A stretch of DNA of 64,000 bases from Tunturiibacter gelidiferens (GCF_013410115.1 NZ_JACCCV010000001.1:744001-808000); one strand, 5' to 3'. Counted from the first letter of the stretch, positions 45,122 through 54,556 are shown. The notes: a model not told the origin generated them from the sequence alone. Translations and numbers: made by a program.

Positions 45122-45814
45122 ATGCTTCGTCTCAAGCAGAGTTCGATGGTATTTCTGTTCGTTGCAGTGCTGCTAGCTAACTCCCACGCGCGGTCCTATA
45201 GTCAAGCTATCCACACAGACTTCCCAAGATTTACGGTGTTCCGAGGTGCTGCAGATTCGGATGGCTTGCCAACTTCAGGAGCGAAGCTTTGCCTTCTAAA
45301 GCCGGCAGGAGTTTGTTTCGAAATGCCTTCACATCGCGCTTCCGACTCTGTGGAGTATGAATTTGGTCTCGATCCCCGCTCGGAAAGCCTACCGTTAGCG
45401 GGCGGAGGATCGCTTGTTTTCTTTTCGTCGCAATTTTCCGGTGGTGGCAGCGGTACGTTAGATAGCCTTGCAATTTTGCGGTATCAAGCCGATGGCAAGA
45501 TTATCAACCTGATGCCATTCGTTGGAGTGACGAATCAAAGCGATCGAGCTGTATGGCAGATTGCTTCGGTGTCGAACTTTCCTATTCTGGTGACTGCTGA
45601 TTTTTACTGGATGGATGGAGAGACGCACTTCTCAGAGCATCTGTATACGGTGAACGCTTATGAGTTCGATACTGAAAGCGATCGATATGTCAAAGTCATT
45701 TCGTATCGAACTTTCAAGAAGTATCCAGGACTTGATGAAGTTGAGCGAATACATATCTTGACTTCAGAACGAGCGCAGATTTTACGGCGGCTTGAACCGC
45801 ACTCAGCAAATTAA
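45122..45814 (+). CDS. Exported hypothetical protein
   Basis: This 230-residue protein has a signal peptide (about residues 1-28). No family is recognised; the mature part has aromatic and acidic residues and looks like a beta protein. By eye it is less GC-rich than pyrC. It starts 7 bases after pyrC with AGGGGAT before the ATG, so it may be the last gene of that transcript although the function seems unrelated. Confidence 0.65.
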   Translation: MLRLKQSSMVFLFVAVLLANSHARSYSQAIHTDFPRFTVFRGAADSDGLPTSGAKLCLLKPAGVCFEMPSHRASDSVEYEFGLDPRSESLPLAGGGSLVFFSSQFSGGGSGTLDSLAILRYQADGKIINLMPFVGVTNQSDRAVWQIASVSNFPILVTADFYWMDGETHFSEHLYTVNAYEFDTESDRYVKVISYRTFKKYPGLDEVERIHILTSERAQILRRLEPHSAN

Positions 45815-45878
45815 TATGTTGGTGTGCGCGGCCTTCACTGCGAATGCGATGGAGGCCGCGTGACTCCCTTAGAGGGAT

Positions 45879-46220
45879 CTATTCGCGTTGCATGATGGCT
45901 AGTTCGTTGCCTGCGGGGTCGGTGAAGTGGAAGCGGCGGCCGCCGGGGAAGCTGAAGGTGGGGAGCGTGATCTTGCCGCCTGCCTTCAGAATGCTCTGCT
46001 CGGTCTCTTCCAGATTTTGCGATTCGATCACAGGTAGCGGGGTTCTGGTGCGTTCGGCCGGGTCTGCGTTGAAGCCGCCTTCGGTGCCGCTCTCTGAGAA
46101 CGCGGTGTAGGTGGGGCCATAGTCCTGGAAGGACCAGCCGAAGAGGTTGGCGTAGAAGTTCCTGCTTACTGCTAGATCCTGAGCTGGCAGTTCGAGGTAG
46201 ACGATTTTTAGATTGGGCAT
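45879..46220 (-). CDS. VOC family protein
   Basis: This 113-residue single-module VOC protein begins MPNLKIVYLELPAQDL and carries FTDPAGNELAIMQ near the C-terminus. It resembles small glyoxalase-like enzymes. A GAGGA site precedes the ATG ending at 46220; the frame continues upstream through repeats but that part is not coding. The substrate is unknown. Confidence 0.85.
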   Translation of the reverse strand: MPNLKIVYLELPAQDLAVSRNFYANLFGWSFQDYGPTYTAFSESGTEGGFNADPAERTRTPLPVIESQNLEETEQSILKAGGKITLPTFSFPGGRRFHFTDPAGNELAIMQRE

Positions 46221-46389
46221 GGTTGTCCTCACGAGAGTATGGGTCGCTGACTCCTCCGTCCACGCCGCCGCGAAGTGGTTAGCGGTGCAGGTAGAGACCG
46301 GCGGTCCGGCCTCGCGAGGGACAGTTTCAACATAAAACCAGACGGGATCGACGTCAACGGAGTGGGTGGGTCGGGGTCGGGTGACGGAA

Positions 46390-46505
46390 GCAGATTCCTC
46401 CGCTGCGCTGCGGAATGACAACCATGGGGCGGTTGCTTCGTGCTACGGAATGACAACTATGGGGCGGTTGCTTCGTGCTACGGAATGACAACGATGGAGC
46501 GTTGC
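46390..46505. repeat. Tandem 35-bp repeats and second short-repeat family, copy 2
   Basis: The region begins with a 33-base unit nearly identical to 35265-35297. It then contains two 35-base units (46412-46446 and 46447-46481), identical except one base, and a third partial unit. Each unit starts GGAATGACAAC and contains GGGGCGGTTGC. Confidence 0.8.
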
Positions 46506-46621
46506 GTAATGGCGACGGGCTTGGAGCCGTGACAACAAGGTGGCTTACCAGGACAACGGGGCGGGAGAGATGGGCATGGAAGTGTGTGGAACCTAGGGAG
46601 GTCTGTTTCGTATAGTGACGC

Positions 46622-47731
46622 ATGAGAATTTTGCGACGAAGTGCGGCGCTGATCTTGGTATTGATGGCGATGGCGAGTGTACGGACAGGTTTCGCCGCGA
46701 CTACGTATGAAGTGGGAGAGAGTTCTCGGGTGTTCAAGCCGGGGCATGTGCGGAACTGGCGCGGCGCGAAGACTGAGGCGCTTTTGACAACGATCTGGTA
46801 TCCGGCGAATGCCGATGGGACGTTGTATGAGGAGCCGCAAGTGATTGGGCCACTGGATGGGCCGCTGTTTCTGGCGGGTGGAGCGGTGTTAAATGCTCCG
46901 ATTGCGAATTCGCAGGTGAAGTTTCCAGTGGTGATGCTGTCGCATGGCACGGGTGGGTCGGCGATGCAGTTGGCGTGGCTGGGCACGGTGCTGGCGCGGC
47001 ATGGGTTCATTGCGGTGGGGGTGAATCATCCGGGAAATAACGCGCTGGAGTCTTATACGGCAGAGGGGTTTGTGCTGTGGTGGGAGCGGGCGACGGATAT
47101 CAGTGATGCGTTGGATGCGCTGTTGCTGGATCCGACGTTTGGGCCGCATGTCGATGAAGCACGGATTGGTGCGGCGGGGTTTTCCATTGGCGGCTATACG
47201 GTGCTGGAGCTGGCGGGTGCGCGCACGGATCAGGAGCGATTTCTCAAAGCGTGTGAGACAGACCCAACGCTGCACAAGTGCGTGGTGCCGGAGATGAAGG
47301 GCATGGGCGACCCGGAGCAGATGCTGAAGAAGGTGAGAGCGAGCAGTGGTGAGTCGATGGCGCGCGGAGGTGCGAGCTACCGTGATCCGCGGGTTCGGGC
47401 TGTGTTTGCGATAGCGCCGGGGGTGGGACAGGCGTTCGACGCGGATGGTTTTCGGGAGGTGACGATTCCGGTGGCGATGGTCGTGGGAGCGGCCGATCAG
47501 ATTGCTCCAGTGGCGACGAACGCGGGGAGATTGCTGGCGTTGATGCCGAACGCGCACCTGACGGTGTTGCCTGATGGCGTGGCGCACTACACGTTTTTAG
47601 ATACATGCACGGATGCGGGAAAGGCGAAGCTCGGTGTGTATTGCGGAGACGCCGCGGGAGTTGACCGCGAGAAGGTGCATGGGACCGTGTCGGAGATCGC
47701 GGTGAAGTTTTTTGATAAGAATCTGAGGTGA
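46622..47731 (+). CDS. Exported alpha/beta hydrolase (dienelactone hydrolase/PAF-AH-like)
   Basis: This 369-residue secreted hydrolase has a signal peptide of about 28 residues. The oxyanion region LSHGTGGS and the nucleophile elbow GFSIGG (Ser188) are clear. Asp in VVGAADQIAP and His in VAHYTFLD complete the triad. It resembles predicted dienelactone hydrolases of the periplasm and cutinase-like esterases. The substrate is unknown. Confidence 0.85.
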   Translation: MRILRRSAALILVLMAMASVRTGFAATTYEVGESSRVFKPGHVRNWRGAKTEALLTTIWYPANADGTLYEEPQVIGPLDGPLFLAGGAVLNAPIANSQVKFPVVMLSHGTGGSAMQLAWLGTVLARHGFIAVGVNHPGNNALESYTAEGFVLWWERATDISDALDALLLDPTFGPHVDEARIGAAGFSIGGYTVLELAGARTDQERFLKACETDPTLHKCVVPEMKGMGDPEQMLKKVRASSGESMARGGASYRDPRVRAVFAIAPGVGQAFDADGFREVTIPVAMVVGAADQIAPVATNAGRLLALMPNAHLTVLPDGVAHYTFLDTCTDAGKAKLGVYCGDAAGVDREKVHGTVSEIAVKFFDKNLR

Positions 47732-48116
47732 CAGGAGTCGCAGGCGCGTGCCTGGCTGTTCCAATACGCTTTGAAGTTTTGTTTGTTTGCCAGCTGATCA
47801 TCCCGGGATGGTTGAGACGTTAAGGCGGGGCGCAAGATGCCTGATTCGAGCAGGCGAAGAGCTTTCACCCTGCGGGCACAATTTCTTTCATCGCCTGTAG
47901 GCGGGAGGATTTATAGCTCGTCTATACACCTGACGCTAGTCCCTAAGTAGTTGAGTGCAGGAGTGAGTGCCAGCTTTGATTCCTGTCTAGAGCTCTTTTC
48001 GCTGAGCAGGTTAGCGCTGACAATCAGCGAGAGGATGCCATGAATATCAAACAGAAGCACGGTCGCGCAGGTTCTAATGCGCGGATTGCTGCAATACCGT
48101 CAGGTAGACTCTTAAA
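47732..48116. other. Intergenic region with possible leader ORF
   Basis: The 385 bases before the gene at 48117 contain no large gene. They hold the short leader ORF described at 48040, and no other feature I can support. Confidence 0.4.
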
Positions 48117-48120
48117 GTGA
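48040..48120 (+). CDS. Candidate 26-residue leader ORF
   Basis: This ATG frame of 26 codons has GAGAGGATG upstream as a good Shine-Dalgarno sequence. Its TGA stop overlaps the GTG start of the next gene in GTGA. It is basic (several Lys and Arg) and could couple translation to the downstream gene. No homologue is recognised, and such short frames arise by chance. Confidence 0.35.
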   Translation: MNIKQKHGRAGSNARIAAIPSGRLLK

Positions 48121-49115
48121 TTGTTTTTTCCCGCCGTATTCTGCCTTTCGTTCTTAATGTGACATTCCTAGTCATCGCAGCTCCAGCGCTGTTCTCGCAG
48201 AGTGCCGTTCCGACTGAGGCGACGCTGCCTGATGCGCCGGTGCCGCAAGCGCCGGTTGAGATCGCAGACAACGCGGCCGGATATAGTTCTTCCACTCTGG
48301 ATGAGAAGCAGACTGCGCAAGCTCAGGCGACGCCGGTGCAGTCGACTTCGTCTGGGCAGGAGGATACGACGAAGAAGCCAATGACGGATGAGCAGAAGAA
48401 GAGCGCCTCGGAGGAGGAACTTCAGAAGGAACTTCACCAGCGAATCGGTGTCGTCGTGCCGAACTTCAACGCTGTGCTCGATGGCAACAACCTTCCTCTG
48501 ACTCCGGGACAGAAGATGCGGGCATCGTTCCGGAGTGCGATCGATCCGTACCAGGTTGGGCTGGCGTTGTTTACGTCGGCGATCGGACAGGCGCAGAACT
48601 CGCACTCCAGCACCGATCCGATTCCTGGCACCAATCCAGTGCAGTATATGAAAGAAGGCTATCAGCAGGGTTGGGATGCTTATGGCAAGCGTTTCGGCGC
48701 GGCGTTCACCGACCAGTTCAACGGAACTATTCTTGGCAACGGAGTTTTTCCTGTGCTGCTGCACCAGGACGCACGCTACTTTCGGATGGGAACGGGACCG
48801 GTCAAGAATCGGTTCTGGTATGCGGTGAGTACGACGATTCGCTGCAAGGGCGATAACGGAAAGTGGCAGCCGAACTTCTCGAATCTGCTGGGGAACATGG
48901 CGGCGGGCGGTATCTCAAATCTCTACTACCCGAAGGACGATCGGGGATTCGGGTTGACGATCGAGCAGGGTTTCCTGGTGACTGCCGAGGGCACCTTCGG
49001 CGCTCTTCTGATTGAGTTTGCCCCGGACGTCATCAGGCATTTTCAGAAGAATCGTCTTCCTCCGGATGTTGTTGTGACTCAACCCTCCGCGCCGACGAGC
49101 GAGACGGCTCACTAA
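48117..49115 (+). CDS. Exported hypothetical protein
   Basis: This 332-residue protein has a signal peptide (about residues 1-26), a low-complexity Pro/Ala/Thr region (30-100) and a folded C-terminal part. It contains aromatic-rich segments (GILGNGVFPVLLHQDARYFR-like) typical of uncharacterised acidobacterial outer-membrane or periplasmic proteins. The GTG start is preceded by no independent ribosome binding site, which favours coupling to the upstream small frame. Confidence 0.7.
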   Translation: MIVFSRRILPFVLNVTFLVIAAPALFSQSAVPTEATLPDAPVPQAPVEIADNAAGYSSSTLDEKQTAQAQATPVQSTSSGQEDTTKKPMTDEQKKSASEEELQKELHQRIGVVVPNFNAVLDGNNLPLTPGQKMRASFRSAIDPYQVGLALFTSAIGQAQNSHSSTDPIPGTNPVQYMKEGYQQGWDAYGKRFGAAFTDQFNGTILGNGVFPVLLHQDARYFRMGTGPVKNRFWYAVSTTIRCKGDNGKWQPNFSNLLGNMAAGGISNLYYPKDDRGFGLTIEQGFLVTAEGTFGALLIEFAPDVIRHFQKNRLPPDVVVTQPSAPTSETAH

Positions 49116-49178
49116 AAACGCTCGCGTGCCGCGGGTCTTCGCCGGGGATTGAGCGCGAAGAGGTTTCGTCCGGCGTCT

Positions 49179-50399
49179 TCAGGCTTGAAGGATGCCCGTC
49201 TTCTTTGCGACTGAGGTGAATGTTTCGAGGGCCTGATCGATCTGTTCGCGTGTGTGCTCGCTGGTCATGATGGTGCGGATGCGGGCCTTTCCTTCGGGGA
49301 CGGTGGGGAAGGCTATGCCGGTGGCCATGACTCCGGCGTCGAAGAGGGCGCGGGAGAAGTCCATCGTGCGGCGACCGTCGCCGATGATGATAGGAGTGAT
49401 GGGAGTTTCGCTCTTCGGGGTGGTGTTGCCGCCGACGTCGAAGCCGGCGCTGGTGAGTTGCTGCTTGAAGTAGGCGGTGTTGGCCCAGAGGCGGGCTATG
49501 CGTTCCGGCTCATTCTCCAATATGTCAAATGCGGCGATGCAGGTGGCGGCGACCGAGGGTGGGTGCGAGGTGGAGAAGAGGAAGGGGCGGGCGCGGTGGT
49601 AGAGGTAGTCGATGAGGTCGCGGCTGCCGCAGACGTAGCCACCGAGGGCACCGATGGCTTTTGACAGGGTGCCGACCTGGACGTCGACTTTGTCGGTGGC
49701 GTGAAAGTGATCGACGGAGCCGCGGCCATTGCGTCCGAGAACGCCTGAGGCGTGGGCGTCGTCGACCATCATGATGGCGCCATACTTTTCGCAGAGGCCG
49801 GCGAGCTTGTCGACGGGGCCGATGTCGCCGTCCATGGAGAAGACGCCGTCGGTGATGAGGAGCTTGCGGCCGGGCTCGTTCTGGACCTCCTGAAGGAGCT
49901 GCTCGGCGTGGGCGATGTCTTTGTGGCGGAAGACTTTGATCTTTGCTCGAGAGAGGCGCGCGCCGTCGATGATGCTGGCGTGGTTGAGTTCGTCGGAGAG
50001 GATGAAGTCTTCTTTGCCGAGGATGCTGGAGACGGTGCCGGCGTTGGCGGCGAAGCCTGACTGGAAGACGACGCAGGCTTCGACTCCTTTGAAGTCGGCG
50101 ATCTTTTCTTCGAGCTCCATGTGGATGTGCATGGTGCCAGCGATGGTACGGACGGCACCGGAGCCTACGCCGTATTTTTTTGTGGCGGCGATGGCGGCTT
50201 CTTCGAGCTTTGGATGGTTGCAGAGGCCGAGGTAGTTGTTGGAGGCGAGGTTGATGACACGCTTCCCGTCGTAGGTGCAGACCGGGGCCTGCTGGTCGTC
50301 GAGTACGCGCAGCTTGAAGAAGGTGCCGCGCTCGCGGAGGTCGTCGAGTTGGGCGGTGAGATGGGCGAGCTGGGGGCGTTTGGCGGCTGCGGTGGTCAT
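49179..50399 (-). CDS. kbl: Glycine C-acetyltransferase (alpha-oxoamine synthase)
   Basis: This 406-residue PLP enzyme of the alpha-oxoamine synthase family joins glycine and an acyl-CoA. The PLP Lys is K247 in VGTLSKAIGA. Sequence and length fit KBL (2-amino-3-ketobutyrate ligase), which degrades threonine together with tdh. No tdh gene is nearby, so 8-amino-7-oxononanoate synthase or another oxoamine synthase cannot be excluded. Confidence 0.82.
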   Translation of the reverse strand: MTTAAAKRPQLAHLTAQLDDLRERGTFFKLRVLDDQQAPVCTYDGKRVINLASNNYLGLCNHPKLEEAAIAATKKYGVGSGAVRTIAGTMHIHMELEEKIADFKGVEACVVFQSGFAANAGTVSSILGKEDFILSDELNHASIIDGARLSRAKIKVFRHKDIAHAEQLLQEVQNEPGRKLLITDGVFSMDGDIGPVDKLAGLCEKYGAIMMVDDAHASGVLGRNGRGSVDHFHATDKVDVQVGTLSKAIGALGGYVCGSRDLIDYLYHRARPFLFSTSHPPSVAATCIAAFDILENEPERIARLWANTAYFKQQLTSAGFDVGGNTTPKSETPITPIIIGDGRRTMDFSRALFDAGVMATGIAFPTVPEGKARIRTIMTSEHTREQIDQALETFTSVAKKTGILQA

Positions 50400-50530
50400 G
50401 AAATTATCTTAAACCTTTTGTCGCCGGGTGGTCTTTGGTGGGGAATGAGCATCTTACGAAGTTAGCGGATCTGCAGCCGGTACCTTTTGTCGCTGAAGCT
50501 CACTTCCGAACCAAGAACGAGGATGGCACG

Positions 50531-51463
50531 ATGAACCTTCAATATTCGAGCAAGACCGTTGGCACGATGATGCTGGCGCTGGTGATACTGGCTGGGTGTA
50601 AGTCGAAGCAGGACGCCGCGATTGATCAGGCCAAGAAGCAGGCCGCGGCTACAGGCCAGGCACAGCAGGTGGTTTCCACCGATAGCAATGGAAATGTGAC
50701 GACCACTACGGTGCAGCCGCCGGCCCCTGGGCAGACGACTCAGGCTACGACGACTACGACCACCCCGGTTCCACAGGCACCGGTAGCGGCGAATACTCCT
50801 GCTTCTGCGCCCGGTGCGCCCGAGGCGGGTGCACCACCTGCTGATCAAACGGCTACAGGGCAGCCGGTTGCGCCGGGTCAGGTGGACTCGTCAGGACAGC
50901 CGGTGACGGCGCCTGCGCCGGGGGGCGCGCCGATTGTGCGGCCGGCGGACGTGAATATCGCCGCAGGGACGAACCTGACGATTCGGATCAATCAGCACAT
51001 CAGTGTGAAGACCAGCCATGCTGGAGACCGGTTTACCGGAGAGGTGGAAGAGCCGGTGGTTGGGCGGGGTGACCGCGTTGTGATTCCGCGAGGTACGCCG
51101 GTGAGCGGTGTGGTGGTCGCTTCCCATCGCCGGGGGCACTTCAAAGGGTCTTCCATTCTGGAGTTGAGGTTGACCTATCTCACGCTGAACGGATCTCGAT
51201 ATGCGCTGGATACTTCTGATTTGACCCGGACGAAGAAGGGCAAGGGCAAGCGGTCGGCGGCGATTATTGGAGGCGGAGCGGGAGCGGGCATGCTCGTGGG
51301 CGGCCTTGCGACAGGTGGCGTTGGGCTGCTGGTTGGCGGCCTTGTCGGTGGTGGCGGCGGAACGCTCATCAGCGGGTTGACCGGGAATCGGGATATTGAG
51401 ATTCCCGCTGAGTCGATTGTGCGGTTCAAGCTGGCAGATAACTTGGTGATTCAGCCTTCCTGA
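50531..51463 (+). CDS. Lipoprotein with glycine-zipper C-terminal region
   Basis: This 310-residue lipoprotein has lipobox ILAGC near residue 23. A Thr/Pro/Ala-rich linker with Gln follows (about 40-150). Then comes a folded domain with beta strands and a glycine-zipper stretch near residues 240-285. Start ATG 50531 is preferred over an upstream TTG. It may tether to peptidoglycan or the outer membrane. A strong terminator follows. Confidence 0.75.
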   Translation: MNLQYSSKTVGTMMLALVILAGCKSKQDAAIDQAKKQAAATGQAQQVVSTDSNGNVTTTTVQPPAPGQTTQATTTTTTPVPQAPVAANTPASAPGAPEAGAPPADQTATGQPVAPGQVDSSGQPVTAPAPGGAPIVRPADVNIAAGTNLTIRINQHISVKTSHAGDRFTGEVEEPVVGRGDRVVIPRGTPVSGVVVASHRRGHFKGSSILELRLTYLTLNGSRYALDTSDLTRTKKGKGKRSAAIIGGGAGAGMLVGGLATGGVGLLVGGLVGGGGGTLISGLTGNRDIEIPAESIVRFKLADNLVIQPS

Positions 51464-51482
51464 TAGGAAGGATTCTTAGGAG

Positions 51483-51512
51483 AAAGCTCATCCTTGCGGG
51501 TGAGCTTTTTCT
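51483..51512 (+). terminator. Rho-independent terminator overlapping miaA 3' end
   Basis: An 11-bp stem (51483-51493 with 51498-51508, one G-T pair) with loop TTGC is followed by TTTTTCTT-type bases on the plus strand. The hairpin includes the last codons of miaA (minus strand), so it serves the plus-strand lipoprotein gene while lying inside the other gene. Confidence 0.8.
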
Positions 51513-52489
51513 TGTTCGCGAAGATGTTTTGAGACGAGGTCGCGGGCTTGGTCTGCAATGTCGGGGTCGCCGCCGCTGCCTGGGAGCCAATGCATGTCGG
51601 GTTCGCGGCGGAACCAGGTGAGCTGGCGTTTGGCGTAGTTGCGATGACCTTGCTGGGCCTGGGAGACGGCTTGCTCGCGGGTGAGTTGGTTGCGGAGGAC
51701 GGCAGAGGCTTCGGCGTATCCGAGTGAGGTGAGAGGGCGGCAGGCTTCGCCGTAGCGAGCGATGAGACGACGGGTCTCTTCGATTAGGCCGCCGTCGGGC
51801 CGTTCGCCGGAAAACATAGCGGCGGCGCGCTGATTGATGCGTTCGTAGAGGAGGGGGCGGGCGGGATTGAGGCCGAGGCGCAGAATGCTGTAGCCGATGA
51901 GGGCATCGCGGCCCTGTTGCCACTGTTCGGTCATAGGAGTGCGTTTGCTGGCGTTGTGGCTGTGGCCGGTCGCGAGAGAGACTTCGATGGCGCGTACGAC
52001 TTTGGCGATGTCGTTGGCATGAATGGCCGCTGCTGCGGTCGGGTCGAGGCGGGTGAGGAGGCGGTGGAGATATGCCGGGCCGCGGGTGGAGGCGATGTTG
52101 CGGAGGCGTTCGCGCTGGCCGGGCTTTTGTGGGGGTGCGGGAAAGAGGCCGTCAGTGAGGGCCCGGAGATAGAGGCCGGTGCCCCCGGCGACGATGGGGA
52201 GATGACCGCGTTCGGTGATGCCGACGAGCGCCTCGCGGGCCTGACGGCTGTAGTCTCCGGCGGTGGAGGGTTCGTCTGGCCAGGCGATGTCGATCATGTG
52301 GTGGGGGACGAGGGCGCGCTCTTCGTGGGTGGGCTTGGCGGTGCCGATCTCCATCTCGCGGTAGACGGCTACCGAGTCGCAGCTGATGATCTCGCCGTTG
52401 AACTGTTGGGCGAGATGAATGGCGAGGGAGGTCTTGCCGCTGGCGGTCGGGCCGACGAGAACGATGAGCGGGTGGTCGGGTGGGTTCAC
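51488..52489 (-). CDS. miaA: tRNA dimethylallyltransferase MiaA
   Basis: MiaA adds a dimethylallyl group to A37 of tRNAs reading codons starting with U. The 333-residue version starts at GTG, just before VNPPDHPLIVLVGPTASGK, whose P-loop lies near residues 13-19. The frame is open upstream, but the GTG overlaps the stop of a small gene (GTGA), which fixes a sensible start. The DSVAVY motif stands at the substrate-binding site. It is convergent with the lipoprotein gene. Confidence 0.88.
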   Translation of the reverse strand: MNPPDHPLIVLVGPTASGKTSLAIHLAQQFNGEIISCDSVAVYREMEIGTAKPTHEERALVPHHMIDIAWPDEPSTAGDYSRQAREALVGITERGHLPIVAGGTGLYLRALTDGLFPAPPQKPGQRERLRNIASTRGPAYLHRLLTRLDPTAAAAIHANDIAKVVRAIEVSLATGHSHNASKRTPMTEQWQQGRDALIGYSILRLGLNPARPLLYERINQRAAAMFSGERPDGGLIEETRRLIARYGEACRPLTSLGYAEASAVLRNQLTREQAVSQAQQGHRNYAKRQLTWFRREPDMHWLPGSGGDPDIADQARDLVSKHLREQEKAHPQG

Positions 52490-52719
52490 CACAGGCGCCA
52501 CCAGCCGGGGTGAAAGAGCGGGTGGACGCCGGCGCGGAGGACGCTGAAGAGGAGGATAAGGGCGGCCAGCGTGAGGAGGCCGCGAATCTGGCGGCGGCGT
52601 TCGTGTTGGAGTGGAGTTGCGATCGTGGTGGCCGTCTTTTTTGATGATAGATGATGGCGGATTGTGTTTGGAGTGAGCCGCTTGAGGAGAGCGGATCGCG
52701 CCTTGGCGCGATGGCCCAT
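52486..52719 (-). CDS. Small membrane protein coupled to miaA
   Basis: This 77-residue protein has a basic N-terminus and a hydrophobic helix near residues 47-65 (LLTLAALILLFSVLRAGV), ending in HPGWWRLW. Its TGA overlaps the miaA start in GTGA, which argues for a real coupled gene. No function is known. Confidence 0.5.
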   Translation of the reverse strand: MGHRAKARSALLKRLTPNTIRHHLSSKKTATTIATPLQHERRRQIRGLLTLAALILLFSVLRAGVHPLFHPGWWRLW

Positions 52720-52810
52720 TCATGCGATGAGACCGCATCAATGGGGCAGGCGGCGCCGGCGTTGCGGGCTGCAGTTGCTCAAACGGCAGCTTGAGTGTGA
52801 TCCTTGAGAG

Positions 52811-53272
52811 ATGATGCGGAAGAAGATAGTCGGTGCGATTATTGGGTCAGTGCTGGCCTGTTCGATTTTTGCGGTGGCACAGGAAAAAGGGTACTGGCGT
52901 GCGGAGAGTTCTACGGCACAGTCGATTACGGGCGATATCGGATTCGCCGGCGAGAAGATGTCGATCAACTTTACTGGCTTTGTGATTGCGCAGATACGTT
53001 CGCTGGAGCCGGGCGAGGTGAGCGCTGTGTTCGACGCAGATAGCAGGGCGGGCGGGAGTGGCAATCTCTACAGGCTGAACATCCCGGCTGCGAAGAAGTT
53101 TCTGCATAAGAACACTTTGTGCGGCACTGAGGATGTGCAGTGGATGGCGACTTATGTTGCTGGGCGTTCCTTGAAGGTCGCATTTTTCTCGGGACCAAAG
53201 ATGCCCGTTTTCACGTTGACTGAGATCGCAAATTCAACGGATCTATGCGGCACGTTTTCTTACACTCGCTGA
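52811..53272 (+). CDS. Exported hypothetical protein
   Basis: This 153-residue protein has a signal peptide (about residues 1-23). The mature part contains two Cys pairs that could form disulfides (CGTED and LCGTF) and a beta-rich pattern. The start could be either of two adjacent ATGs. The function is unknown. Confidence 0.6.
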   Translation: MMRKKIVGAIIGSVLACSIFAVAQEKGYWRAESSTAQSITGDIGFAGEKMSINFTGFVIAQIRSLEPGEVSAVFDADSRAGGSGNLYRLNIPAAKKFLHKNTLCGTEDVQWMATYVAGRSLKVAFFSGPKMPVFTLTEIANSTDLCGTFSYTR

Positions 53273-53343
53273 ACCAGTGGCAAGCAAATTAACTGGATAG
53301 AGTTTTTTGGGTGAGCTGGTGCGCTCTCCTGTAACAGATGTGG

Positions 53344-54444
53344 TTACGGGAGGGGTTTGTTGGTGAGGAAGTCGATGCGGAGTTCGAGTTTGGGGCCGTG
53401 GAAGCTGGCCGGGAGTGGGGGGAACTGGCCCTCTCCGGTGATGGCGCCCCAACAGGCTCTGTCGATGGACTGATCCTGGCTGCTGCCGTCGAGGTTCATG
53501 GCGGCGATGCGGCCGTCGGGCAGGATGGTGAAGCGGATGAGGGTTTCGCCCTGTTTGTTGAGGGGCGGGCGGGCCTCTTCGGGGATGAGGGGATACCAGT
53601 TGCGCTTGATGTCTTGAAGGATGCGGCGGATGTAGGGGCCGAAGTCGACGCCCTGGGTGTCGGAGAGAATTTCGGCACCGGTGCCCATACCGCCGCGTCC
53701 GCCGGATTGACCGCCAGAGTCACCGGCACTGCCATGGTCGCGAGCTGCACCCTGGGCGGCCTGGCGGATCGCGTCGCCAGCGGTCTGATTAGGATTGCCG
53801 AAGTTTGGCCGGGTTGGGACTGGTTTTGGTGCTTCTACGAGAGCCTGCTGGGCCGGCTGCTGGGTAGGCTGAGGTTGTGGGGCGGGGGGAAGCGGAGTCG
53901 TCTGTTGTGGGGGCGCCGGTTGAGTTACGGGAGGTGTGGGTTTTGGTGGCGCGGGAGCGGCTGGGGTAGGCGGGGCGGCCTTACGCATTGCCTGCAGCTG
54001 CTTCAACATCTTCTCGTCTACGACTGGTTGCGGTGGGCGCGCCTTGGGGGTTTTGGGTGCGATTTTGGAGAGATTAGTCGGGTCTTCGAGGCGGGTTAGC
54101 TGCTGGTCGCGCTCTTTGAGCACCTGTACGGGGCTGATGAGGCGGGGCTGATGGAAGAGGACGCGGGGGCCGTAGAAGAGGAACCAGCCGATGGCCAGGT
54201 AGATGATGATGGAGATGTAGATGGACTCGCGGAAACGGGCCTTGGAGCGTTCGTCGTCGAGGGAGTCGAGCAGGTGAATGAGTTCGTGCTCCTCGAGTTC
54301 GCCGTAGCGGCCGGTGCGCACCTTGGGGGTCTGGTTGGGCGGTGCGGATTTGGGCGGGGTCTCGAGTGAAGGCATGGGCTCTGTGGTCTGACGGCTTCGG
54401 GGGGCGAAAGTTTCGTGCGGGATGGATTGTGACACTCCCGGCAT
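53344..54444 (-). CDS. TonB-family energy transducer
   Basis: This 366-residue protein has a cytosolic N-terminus and one membrane helix (about residues 72-92). A Pro/Ala/Gln/Thr-rich periplasmic linker follows (about 130-215), then a C-terminal TonB-like domain (about 260-366). It resembles TonB proteins that couple proton motive force to outer-membrane transporters, although ExbB/ExbD are not in view. It may be a variant serving a TonB-dependent receptor. Translation probably starts at the ATG ending at 54444. Confidence 0.8.
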   Translation of the reverse strand: MPGVSQSIPHETFAPRSRQTTEPMPSLETPPKSAPPNQTPKVRTGRYGELEEHELIHLLDSLDDERSKARFRESIYISIIIYLAIGWFLFYGPRVLFHQPRLISPVQVLKERDQQLTRLEDPTNLSKIAPKTPKARPPQPVVDEKMLKQLQAMRKAAPPTPAAPAPPKPTPPVTQPAPPQQTTPLPPAPQPQPTQQPAQQALVEAPKPVPTRPNFGNPNQTAGDAIRQAAQGAARDHGSAGDSGGQSGGRGGMGTGAEILSDTQGVDFGPYIRRILQDIKRNWYPLIPEEARPPLNKQGETLIRFTILPDGRIAAMNLDGSSQDQSIDRACWGAITGEGQFPPLPASFHGPKLELRIDFLTNKPLP

Positions 54445-54556
54445 GGTGCACCGGGTTGCATAGTCCTCTCTATTTTCTCATCTTTGATGCTTGGATTGGG
54501 AAAAGAAGCGTTTGCGGGAACTTTCGGCCAGACAGGTGAAACCGTAGACTGGGAGG

